This document shows positions 1 through 5,640 of a stretch of DNA of 6,134 nt, in pieces. The stretch lies in NCBI GenBank assembly GCA_937914965.1, contig CALGIY010000401.1, positions 1 to 6,134 of the forward strand, read 5' to 3'. Numbering within the stretch: position 1 is the stretch's first letter; every line of letters starts with the position of its first letter. Below the pieces are notes generated by a model that was not told the origin of the DNA, did no database searches, and saw only the letters and a list, made by a program, of their open reading frames with translations. The stretch comes from an uncultured Thermoanaerobacteraceae bacterium. GTDB lineage: Bacteria; Bacillota; DSM-12270; Thermacetogeniales; Thermacetogeniaceae. The position numbers and the translations under genes were made by a program.

Positions 1-181
1 GATCAGGCACCGCAACCCGGATAATATCACAACCTATGCTCTCCAGTTCCTTAATCTGGGCGATAGTTGCAGCAGCATCCCGGGTATCTGTTTTGGTCAT
101 TGTTTGCACAGTAATAGGTGCATCCCCACCTACCAAAACATTTCCCAGCTTTACTTGTCTTGTTTTTTTGCGATCAAGCAT
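1..181 (-). CDS. ispG: 4-hydroxy-3-methylbut-2-enyl diphosphate synthase IspG (GcpE), N-terminal part
   Basis: Only the first 60 codons are present; the rest lies beyond base 1. The translation begins [20 protein letters not shown] and continues with [14 protein letters not shown] and a segment ending [12 protein letters not shown]. This matches the conserved opening of the IspG TIM-barrel domain (the usual pattern is G-x-V-x-[IV]-G-G-x-A-P-I-x-V-Q-[ST]-M-T-x-T-x-T-x-D). IspG reduces methylerythritol cyclodiphosphate to HMBDP, the next-to-last step of the MEP isoprenoid pathway. It uses a C-terminal [4Fe-4S] cluster (not in view) and electrons from ferredoxin or flavodoxin. The ATG at 181-179 lies 7 nt after the rseP stop. 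A GGGGGTT run at 197-191, formed by the last rseP codons, is the likely ribosome binding site, so translation is probably coupled. The family call is secure; completeness cannot be judged. Confidence 0.95.
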   Translation of the reverse strand, partial: MLDRKKTRQVKLGNVLVGGDAPITVQTMTKTDTRDAAATIAQIKELESIGCDIIRVAVPD

Positions 182-188
182 CGTATTT

Positions 189-1226
189 TTAACCCCCGGT
201 AATTATGCGTGCAATATCATTATAGGTTATCAAAATAAAGAGCACCATCAGTAGAGCAAAACCGATCAAGTTGACAAAATTCTCCTTTTCAGGAGCTACC
301 GGTCTCCCCCTCAATCCTTCTATCATCAAAAATATTAACTTGCTTCCATCTAGTGCAGGTATGGGTAGCAAATTAATGAGAGCCAGGTTAATTCCCAGCA
401 CTGCAGTAAAAATGAATAGATAACCCAGGCCTCCCTCAGCTGCCTCCCCAATGGCAACTGTAATGCCTACAGGACCAGCAACATCATTCGCAGAAACTTT
501 TCCGGAAATGAGTTGTACTAACCCCTGCAGGACCAACTTGGCAAATTCAAATGCCTGCGTTAACCCCAGGGTGATGGCTTGATAAAATCCTTGTTTTTGC
601 CAGAGCACAAGCTGCTTGATACCAATCTGGTATACTTCATATTGGGAGTCGTAGCGCGGTGTTACATTGAATGTATGCTTTTCCTGTTGGCGCTCCACAA
701 CCAGTTTGATCTCTTGCTCCCCTGCAGCCCGAATGCCTCCGGCCACATCTTCCCAGTTATTGGTAGGTTCATTATCGATGGAGATAATCTTATCCCCGGC
801 TTTCAAACCAACTACTGCCGCCGGGCTTCCTGGGAGGAGATCACCGATCATATTGGAATTAGAGGCAGCAGGTATCCCGATGAAGCTAAAAGTAACCACA
901 AAGAGTAAAATGGCCACGAGAAAATTCATCACCGAACCAGCAGAGATTACCGCAAAGCGATGTTTTAATGGTTTGGTGTTAAAACTATCAACGTGGCTCT
1001 CCTCTTCGGGGTCCATTCCCGCCATTTTAACATAGCCACCCAGCGGTAAGACCCGCAGAGAGTACATAGTGCTGTCTTCCTTTTTTTGATACCCCAAGAG
1101 TTTGGGGCCAAAACCAATACTGAACTCATCCACCTGGATGCCCACCATTTTAGCAACCATAAAATGACCGAGTTCATGAACAAAAATAAGAAAACTCAAA
1201 ACTAGTATCGCGAGCAGTATAACCAC
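189..1226 (-). CDS. rseP: Site-2 intramembrane zinc metalloprotease RseP/RasP
   Basis: A 345-residue membrane protease of the S2P family, which cleaves transmembrane segments of anti-sigma factors and, in Bacillus, cell-division protein and signal-peptide remnants. The zinc-binding HELGH motif lies at residues 17-21 inside the first membrane helix. A second conserved block, [20 protein letters not shown], lies at about 82-101 and leads into a helix. One PDZ domain spans about 124-204 ([19 protein letters not shown]). The second active-site motif [10 protein letters not shown] is at 285-294, with D293 the expected third zinc ligand. A final helix covers about 318-335. The single PDZ and short length fit clostridial members better than the longer B. 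subtilis RasP. The start is GTG at 1226-1224, set by a perfect AGGAGG at 1238-1233 with a 6-nt spacer. It follows dxr by 58 nt and precedes ispG by 7 nt. Its local substrate is unknown. Confidence 0.96.
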   Translation of the reverse strand: MVILLAILVLSFLIFVHELGHFMVAKMVGIQVDEFSIGFGPKLLGYQKKEDSTMYSLRVLPLGGYVKMAGMDPEEESHVDSFNTKPLKHRFAVISAGSVMNFLVAILLFVVTFSFIGIPAASNSNMIGDLLPGSPAAVVGLKAGDKIISIDNEPTNNWEDVAGGIRAAGEQEIKLVVERQQEKHTFNVTPRYDSQYEVYQIGIKQLVLWQKQGFYQAITLGLTQAFEFAKLVLQGLVQLISGKVSANDVAGPVGITVAIGEAAEGGLGYLFIFTAVLGINLALINLLPIPALDGSKLIFLMIEGLRGRPVAPEKENFVNLIGFALLMVLFILITYNDIARIITGG

Positions 1227-1284
1227 TTTTTGCCTCCTAAAAATAGCATTGGAAAAAAGCTTTAGGTCTTTTTATAGATTAATT
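1227..1284 (-). promoter_or_regulatory. dxr-rseP intergenic gap with rseP ribosome binding site
   Basis: This 58-nt gap holds a consensus AGGAGG at 1238-1233, which fixes the GTG start of rseP. The rest is AT-rich with no clear promoter. An AT-only inverted repeat (AAAAAG at 1273-1268 and CTTTTT at 1259-1254) is too weak to call a terminator. Confidence 0.6.
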
Positions 1285-2442
1285 TCAGCATCTAGTCTTA
1301 ATCAACTGCCTGGTACATGCCCTACCCCACCGATCAGCATCCAATATCTCCTCCAGGGCTAACTTCCCAGTCTTTGGACTATGGAGATTCATCACCTCAT
1401 TGACCAGTTTGGGTATTGCAGTAAACGATACTACGTTCCCGAGAAACGCCTGTACTGCCACTTCGTTGGCAGCGTTCAGGACAGCGGTCATCGTCCCTCC
1501 GATTTTACCAGCTTCTTGCGCTAATCTCAAGCAGGGGAAACGATCTAGATCTGGGGATTCAAATGTCAACTGGCCCACCTGAATAAGATCAAGGGAAGGT
1601 AGACTATTCCCTTGCCGTTCCGGATAAAAAAAAGCATATTGAATGGGAACTCGCATATCCGGCCAGCCTAGTTGGGCGAGAACAGCACCATCACTATATT
1701 CCACAAGGCTGTGGACTATGCTTTGAGGATGAATAACGACTTGGATGTGTTCATAGTCGATCCCGAACAACCACCTGGCTTCGATAATTTCCAAACCCTT
1801 GTTCATTAGAGTAGCAGAATCGATGGTGATTTTCGAACCCATCTGCCAGGTGGGATGGCGCAGGGCCATTTCAGGGGTTACTTGATCCAGATCTTCCCGT
1901 AACATCTTCCGGAAAGGCCCCCCGGAGCCGGTGACGATTAATTTTTCCACATCCTTAGTATTATTCAGGCACTGAAAGATAGCCGAATGTTCACTGTCAA
2001 CAGGAATGATCTGAATGCCTTTATTACGAGCTGCTTCCATGACAATGCTTCCACCTGATACCAGTGTTTCTTTATTGGCCAGAGCGATGTGCTTGCCGCA
2101 AGAAATTGCCTCCATTGTAGGACGCAAACCCGCTACACCACTAACAGCAACTAAAATTAATTCAGCATCAGCAAGACGAACAAGTTCCAGCAAACCCTCA
2201 GGACCCGCCAGACAGTGTGTCCCTATATCCTGTAAGCGTCCAGCAAGTATTTTAGCTGCCGCCTCATCCTCAACAGCTACATAGGGAACCTGAAAGGTTC
2301 TCACCTGTTCTTCTAATAGATCAATATTTTGCTGTGCTGCCACCCCCAATATCTGGAAAGAATCGGGGTGCCATCCTATTACTTCGAGAGCTTGTCTCCC
2401 AATAGAACCGGTAGAACCAAGAATCACAATATTCTTTTTCAT
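1285..2442 (-). CDS. dxr: 1-deoxy-D-xylulose 5-phosphate reductoisomerase
   Basis: A cytoplasmic enzyme of 385 residues, normal for the family. It converts DXP to 2-C-methyl-D-erythritol 4-phosphate with NADPH and a divalent metal, the committed step of the MEP pathway and the target of fosmidomycin. The nucleotide-binding loop GSTGSIG is at residues 9-15 and ANKE at 122-125. The metal ligands expected from E. coli Dxr are present: D149 and E151 in VDSEHS, and E218 in MNKGLE. The substrate-loop RHPTWQMG is at 195-202, SGGPF at 173-177 and LNAANE at 322-327. All catalytic residues I checked are intact. The ATG at 2442-2440 is preceded by AAAGGA (2460-2455, long spacing) and a weaker CAGG nearer the start. 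It sits 20 nt after the ytvI-like gene and 58 nt before rseP, so it is probably cotranscribed with both. Confidence 0.97.
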   Translation of the reverse strand: MKKNIVILGSTGSIGRQALEVIGWHPDSFQILGVAAQQNIDLLEEQVRTFQVPYVAVEDEAAAKILAGRLQDIGTHCLAGPEGLLELVRLADAELILVAVSGVAGLRPTMEAISCGKHIALANKETLVSGGSIVMEAARNKGIQIIPVDSEHSAIFQCLNNTKDVEKLIVTGSGGPFRKMLREDLDQVTPEMALRHPTWQMGSKITIDSATLMNKGLEIIEARWLFGIDYEHIQVVIHPQSIVHSLVEYSDGAVLAQLGWPDMRVPIQYAFFYPERQGNSLPSLDLIQVGQLTFESPDLDRFPCLRLAQEAGKIGGTMTAVLNAANEVAVQAFLGNVVSFTAIPKLVNEVMNLHSPKTGKLALEEILDADRWGRACTRQLIKTRC

Positions 2443-2462
2443 AGTTTGCCTGCATCCTTTAT

Positions 2463-3560
2463 TTATTTTTCAACAAAAGCCTTGCAGATAATCACCGCCG
2501 CAGGTCCGAGGATCAGTCCCCAAAAACCGAGGAGCCTGAATCCAAAATAGAGTGAAATCAAAGTTGTCAATGGATGAAGTCCAATGTTCTTACCAAGCAC
2601 TTTTGGCTCCAATATCTGCCTTACCGTGACAATTATACCATAGAGAATTAAGAGTCCAATACCGAGGGGGGGGGTTCCCGTTATAATCATCCATATTGCC
2701 CACGGGATGAACACTGTCCCCGGGCCAACGATAGGTAAAAGATCTAAAAGAGCCAACAGCAGTGCTAAAGTTAATGCATATTCCACCCCCAGGATGGAAA
2801 GCCCAATGAGAGAAATAAAACCTGTGATACTAATCAGGATTAACTCCGCTTTGATATAACCTTGTAATGCTTTTTGTAATCCCCTACCGACCCTTTGTAT
2901 TCCAGTGCTCCATTTGTGAGGAAGCCACCTGAAAATCAATGTCGAAATGTTGGTTTTAATCAACTCATAATCACGGGCGAAAAAGAATGTGGCAATCAGC
3001 GTTAGAATCCATATTACAAAATACTGTGGCAGTGCAGTGACAAAATTAAATATCTGTTTCGATAAAACAGTTATAACATTTCTTAAAACATCTAGACTCT
3101 GCCAAAACTCCTTACCAGTTTCCTGAACAAAATCAGAAGGAAGGTTGAACCTTTCCAAATGTACCTGAAACTTTTCTATAACAAGATTGAAATTCCACTG
3201 GTTCCAATCTTGCGAAAATGTACCCAACTGCTGGGAAATATCCACCAGCTCCAGGATTAAATTGAATACCAGAAGATACAGCAGTCCTCCGAGCAGTGTA
3301 ATGAAGAGAATCAAAGATAAAAGCGTTCCTGGTGTCCTGGGAAGGTGAAATCTTTTTTCACAAAAAGTAATCACCGGATTAAGCAGCACAGCAACCAGAT
3401 ACGCGATTAAAATAGGAAGGGAAATTTTGATCCCTGTTAGAACCATACCCGCTAACAATGGCCAAAAATAGCGCACAAAAAAATAAATACCTGCACCAAC
3501 CAGCAGCACAGTTAAAGTTTTAAGAATTCTCAATACTGCTTTTTCAAGTGATGAGGACAA
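2463..3560 (-). CDS. ytvI: AI-2E family transporter, YtvI-like sporulation membrane protein
   Basis: A 365-residue polytopic membrane protein. Hydrophobic segments lie at about 12-34, 37-67, 79-108, 176-197, 236-260, 262-291, 296-318 and 330-360. A more polar, probably extracytoplasmic region with W and Q residues covers about 109-165. The C-terminal half carries the family signatures DLLPIVGPGTVFIPW (273-287), RQILEPKVLGKNIGLHPL (314-331) and a GLILGPA ending (348-354). From memory these look closest to the YtvI subgroup found in spore formers; the wider family (PerM/TqsA/AI-2E) has varied or unknown substrates, some members acting as ion antiporters. The start is TTG at 3560-3558, with AGAGGGGTG just upstream; it lies 15 nt after cdsA. 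A run of nine C residues falls in codons 296-299. The family call is firm; the YtvI assignment and any transported substrate are less certain. Confidence 0.85.
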   Translation of the reverse strand: MSSSLEKAVLRILKTLTVLLVGAGIYFFVRYFWPLLAGMVLTGIKISLPILIAYLVAVLLNPVITFCEKRFHLPRTPGTLLSLILFITLLGGLLYLLVFNLILELVDISQQLGTFSQDWNQWNFNLVIEKFQVHLERFNLPSDFVQETGKEFWQSLDVLRNVITVLSKQIFNFVTALPQYFVIWILTLIATFFFARDYELIKTNISTLIFRWLPHKWSTGIQRVGRGLQKALQGYIKAELILISITGFISLIGLSILGVEYALTLALLLALLDLLPIVGPGTVFIPWAIWMIITGTPPLGIGLLILYGIIVTVRQILEPKVLGKNIGLHPLTTLISLYFGFRLLGFWGLILGPAAVIICKAFVEK

Positions 3561-3575
3561 TCTTTCACCCCTCTA

Positions 3576-4379
3576 CTATAAAAGTAGTTTAATGAAAAAG
3601 TATGCTACTGGAGCACTAAAAAGAATGCTGTCAAAGCGGTCAAGAATTCCTCCATGTCCAGGTATTAAGTCCCCAGAATCCTTGATATCCCCCATCCTTT
3701 TCAATGCAGATTCGACAAGATCGCCGAGCTGAACAACACAACCGGTAAGTCCACCTAGAAGCAGCATCATGGGGAAAGAAAAGAGTTTGGGGCCTAACAA
3801 CTGGAATAATGCAGCAACTCCAAGACTAAAGAGCAGCCCACCAGCAGAACCCTCCAGGGTTTTATTGGGACTTATTGCCGGGCAAAGGGGATGACGCCCC
3901 CAGATACTTCCGACAAAATAAGCTCCAATATCACAGGCCCAGGTAAGAAGGAATACTAAGAGTAAGTATTCAAACCCGGAAGGAATTATTTTTCTAATCA
4001 GGATCAGGTAGCTCAATAAAACACTGATATAAAAACTCCCTAAGAATGATGCCGCTAGTTCACCTGTGCCGAACCGCGGATATGCGAACACCAACAGCAT
4101 CAAATGCAGCAATAAAAAAAGAACGGTTCCCGTGAATAGATAACTGCCTTCATCCCCATACGGCGCTAGATAAGCAATTAGGGGAAACAGCAGAGCACTA
4201 CCATACATGAGCAGCCGTGGCACCTGGCAATTCATGCGCTTATAGATCCGCTGTAATTCGAATAAACCAGTAACTGCTAAAAAAATGATAAAGATAAGCA
4301 AAGGTATGCTGCCTCGATACATTAAAAAGAGGAGGACTGGTATACCTATTGCAGCACTTAATACCCTTTTCCAGAGCAA
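3576..4379 (-). CDS. cdsA: Phosphatidate cytidylyltransferase (CDP-diacylglycerol synthase)
   Basis: An integral membrane enzyme that makes CDP-diacylglycerol from CTP and phosphatidic acid, the branch point for phospholipid synthesis. The C-terminal region carries the complete family signature SALKRMGDIKDSGDLIPGHG followed by GILDRFDS, with the conserved K-D, H-G-G and D-R-x-D residues. The ISPNKTLEGSAGG block comes about 50 residues earlier. Most of the rest is about seven to eight hydrophobic segments. The start needs a choice. The frame is open to a TTG at 4397-4395, which would overlap uppS by 17 nt and give 273 residues. I prefer the TTG at 4379-4377 (267 residues, LLWKRVLSAAIG read as M-LWKRV), because the GGAGGT at 4395-4390 inside the end of uppS lies 10 nt upstream and the result matches the usual short N-terminus of the family. 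Either way it is closely coupled to uppS. Confidence 0.95.
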   Translation of the reverse strand: MLWKRVLSAAIGIPVLLFLMYRGSIPLLIFIIFLAVTGLFELQRIYKRMNCQVPRLLMYGSALLFPLIAYLAPYGDEGSYLFTGTVLFLLLHLMLLVFAYPRFGTGELAASFLGSFYISVLLSYLILIRKIIPSGFEYLLLVFLLTWACDIGAYFVGSIWGRHPLCPAISPNKTLEGSAGGLLFSLGVAALFQLLGPKLFSFPMMLLLGGLTGCVVQLGDLVESALKRMGDIKDSGDLIPGHGGILDRFDSILFSAPVAYFFIKLLL

Positions 4380-4380
4380 A

Positions 4381-5151
4381 TTACATAAGACCTCCAAACC
4401 GTCGTTGCCTATGCTGGTAAGCCAGTAGCGCTTTCATAAATTCTTCTTCACGGAAATCGGGCCAATAGACACTGGTGCTATAAAATTCCGTGTAAGCTAT
4501 CTGCCAAAGCAAATAATTGCTGATGCGCAGTTCACCCGCGGGTCTAATTAACAGATCCGGATTGGGCAAATCTCCTGTGTAAAGGTGCTTTTGAAATAAA
4601 TCTTCAGTGATTTCTTCCGGGTTAATCTTACCCTCCGCAGCTAAGCTGGCAATCCTGCGGACAGCATCTACAATCTCTGTTCTTCCCCCGTAATTCAAGG
4701 CAATATTTAAAATCAGCTTCTTATTACCAGCTGTCAGTTCCTGGGCACGATTAATTTCCCTTAAAGCTGGGGTGGGAAGTTCTTCAGTTCTGCCAATTGC
4801 CCTAACCTGTACCTGCTCACTATGGAGTTCATCCAATTCCTTCTGGATATACTCGTATAATAAACCCATGAGAATATTGATTTCTTCTTGAGGCCTTTTC
4901 CAATTCTCCGTAGAAAAAGCATAGACAGTAAGTATTTTTATACCCAGTTTTGCACAGAGCTTGACCGCTGACCTCAATGACTCCATCCCAGCTCGGTGAC
5001 CTAGAGCCCTAGGCAACCTCTTTTCCTGAGCCCAGCGGCCATTTCCATCCATAATGATGGCAACATGATCTGGCAAGCGTGATTTATCTAACAGTTCCTG
5101 TATTTCTCGGGGGTGATTTTTGAGGAATATTTTTTTTATGAGGCTCTTCAT
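4381..5151 (-). CDS. uppS: Isoprenyl transferase (undecaprenyl diphosphate synthase)
   Basis: A cytoplasmic or membrane-associated cis-prenyltransferase of 256 residues. It adds isopentenyl diphosphate units to farnesyl diphosphate to make the C55 lipid carrier of peptidoglycan synthesis. The catalytic loop HVAIIMDGNGRWA spans residues 29-41 with the Mg-binding D35. GHRAGM follows at 51-56, TVYAFSTENWKRP at 75-87, and the pyrophosphate/allylic-binding block RPAGELRISNYLLWQIAYTE at 203-222 holds both conserved arginines, E207 and S211-N212. The N-terminal 27 residues before this core are basic and slightly longer than in E. coli. The ATG at 5151-5149 has only a modest AGGG upstream with short spacing. 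The gene begins about 30 nt after a strong terminator hairpin, so its expression probably depends on read-through or on a promoter I could not identify. It overlaps or nearly abuts cdsA. Confidence 0.97.
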   Translation of the reverse strand: MKSLIKKIFLKNHPREIQELLDKSRLPDHVAIIMDGNGRWAQEKRLPRALGHRAGMESLRSAVKLCAKLGIKILTVYAFSTENWKRPQEEINILMGLLYEYIQKELDELHSEQVQVRAIGRTEELPTPALREINRAQELTAGNKKLILNIALNYGGRTEIVDAVRRIASLAAEGKINPEEITEDLFQKHLYTGDLPNPDLLIRPAGELRISNYLLWQIAYTEFYSTSVYWPDFREEEFMKALLAYQHRQRRFGGLM

Positions 5152-5181
5152 CGACCCTGTCGCCCCTGTTGTCTGACTTAG

Positions 5182-5220
5182 AAAAAACCCCCTCCGGGAG
5201 GGGGATAAAAAGTTTTTTTT
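5182..5220 (-). terminator. Rho-independent terminator/attenuator between the ferredoxin gene and uppS
   Basis: Read on the minus strand, CCCCCTCCCGGAGGGGG (5204-5188) folds into a GC-only core stem with at least six pairs (one further A-T pair included) and a 3-5 nt loop. It is followed at once by TTTTTT (5187-5182), the classic intrinsic terminator form. An A8 run at 5220-5213, starting at the ferredoxin stop codon, could extend the stem against the U-tract. On the plus strand the T-run (5213-5221) is separated from the stem by 8 nt, so it is a weaker candidate in that direction and no plus-strand gene needs it. Confidence 0.88.
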
Positions 5221-5393
5221 TATTCTTCTACTACTGCATCGTTCGGGCAGACATCAATACATGTCCCGCAGTCTTCGCATTTATCCATATCAACTGTATA
5301 GACTCCATCAGCTTCAGAGATTGCATCGTTCGGGCACTCATCGATACATGTACCACAAGCCTCACATTTATCGGCAACAATCTTATATGCCAA
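5220..5393 (-). CDS. 2[4Fe-4S] ferredoxin, clostridial type
   Basis: A complete 57-residue acidic ferredoxin. It begins [20 protein letters not shown] and ends [10 protein letters not shown]. Two C-x2-C-x2-C-x3-C-P motifs, with cysteines at 10, 13, 16, 20 and 39, 42, 45, 49, bind two [4Fe-4S] clusters, giving a small soluble low-potential electron carrier. The size and two-fold symmetry match classical clostridial ferredoxins. The start is TTG at 5393-5391, chosen because a near-perfect AAAGGAGGTG (5410-5401) lies 9 nt upstream and because MAYKI is the usual N-terminus. It overlaps the end of the PASTA gene by 11 nt, which suggests translational coupling, and its stop is followed directly by a strong terminator. 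The SD and terminator suggest higher output than the flanking genes. Possible partners include IspG encoded downstream, since that enzyme needs reduced ferredoxin or flavodoxin, but general metabolic use is equally possible. Confidence 0.95.
   Translation of the reverse strand: MAYKIVADKCEACGTCIDECPNDAISEADGVYTVDMDKCEDCGTCIDVCPNDAVVEE
5235..5353 (-). repeat. Internal direct repeat within the ferredoxin gene (two cluster-binding halves)
   Basis: The units at 5235-5264 and 5322-5351 match at 27 of 30 positions, including a 15-nt identical stretch (plus strand TGCATCGTTCGGGCA at 5235-5249 and 5322-5336). They encode GTCIDxCPNDA in both halves of the protein. This is the DNA trace of the two-fold ferredoxin duplication. 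The nucleotide match goes beyond what the protein match requires, since the synonymous codons are mostly the same too. Confidence 0.85.
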
Positions 5394-5640
5394 CCTTTTT
5401 CACCTCCTTTTCCTCAGTAGTTGGGTCATTGTAATACTCTTTACTTATTATTAACTCAACAGTTTTTTTCTCAAGCGTTTTTTGCCTCAAAATCCTGCAG
5501 CATCCACCTGAGTGCAGATGAGTGTATGCATAATCCACCTGGTATCCTGCCCTTTTCAAAATTAGGCTTCCTTCTTCGACATTTAGCCCAATAACATCAG
5601 GTACCTGGCCGCTATCGCTCCCGTTCATACTCAATCTCAT
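5383..5640 (-). CDS. Small single-PASTA-domain protein
   Basis: An 85-residue protein. Residues 12-68 read as one PASTA domain: [20 protein letters not shown] gives the typical VPDVxGLxxEEAxxxLxxAG opening, and [20 protein letters not shown] gives the RVIRQxPxxGxxVxxGxxVxLxVS-like ending, somewhat degenerate (no proline-glycine turn). PASTA domains normally sit outside the cell on Stk1/PrkC kinases and penicillin-binding proteins and bind muropeptides. Here there is no signal peptide or membrane segment, so the protein appears cytoplasmic and its ligand is unknown. A Cys-Cys pair lies at 47-48 and the tail (71-82) is highly charged. The ATG at 5640-5638 shares an ATGA with the frr stop codon, implying translational coupling; a second in-frame ATG at 5628-5626 is possible. 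Its last codons hold the ferredoxin ribosome binding site. The fold assignment is moderately sure; function unknown. Confidence 0.8.
   Translation of the reverse strand: MRLSMNGSDSGQVPDVIGLNVEEGSLILKRAGYQVDYAYTHLHSGGCCRILRQKTLEKKTVELIISKEYYNDPTTEEKEVKKVGI
5431..5474 (-). promoter_or_regulatory. Possible sigma-A promoter upstream of the ferredoxin gene, inside the PASTA gene
   Basis: On the minus strand, TTGAGA (5474-5469) and AATAAT (5452-5447) are separated by 16 nt, each one base off consensus, and would start a transcript about 45-50 nt before the ferredoxin start. An overlapping weaker pair, TTGAGT (5459-5454) and TATTAC (5436-5431), has a 17-nt spacer. The stretch is coding and AT-rich, so the match may be chance. 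Confidence 0.25.

Noticed and set aside
36..254. Plus-strand open frame of 72 codons across the ispG-rseP junction
   Set aside because: It is antisense to the ispG start and the rseP end, both clearly coding, and has no supporting signals.
579..1035. Two overlapping plus-strand open frames of 109 and 122 codons opposite rseP
   Set aside because: They lie wholly antisense to a clear RseP coding sequence, lack recognisable motifs and I see no ribosome binding site; they are frame shadows.
1253..1273. AT-rich inverted repeat between dxr and rseP as a terminator
   Set aside because: Stem is nearly all A-T, with a large loop and no separate U-tract; it would not be stable, and the rseP SD follows directly.
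2015..2284. Plus-strand open frame of 89 codons opposite dxr
   Set aside because: Low-complexity A/S/P-rich translation, typical of an antisense shadow of a conserved gene; Dxr is intact on the minus strand.
5235..5353. Repeat near 5235 and 5322 as a CRISPR or mobile element repeat
   Set aside because: Only two copies, spaced 87 nt apart and fully explained by the two cluster-binding halves of the ferredoxin.
5169..5420. Plus-strand open frame of 83 codons spanning the terminator and ferredoxin
   Set aside because: It reads through a terminator hairpin and is the antisense of the ferredoxin repeat, which explains its apparent internal repeat.
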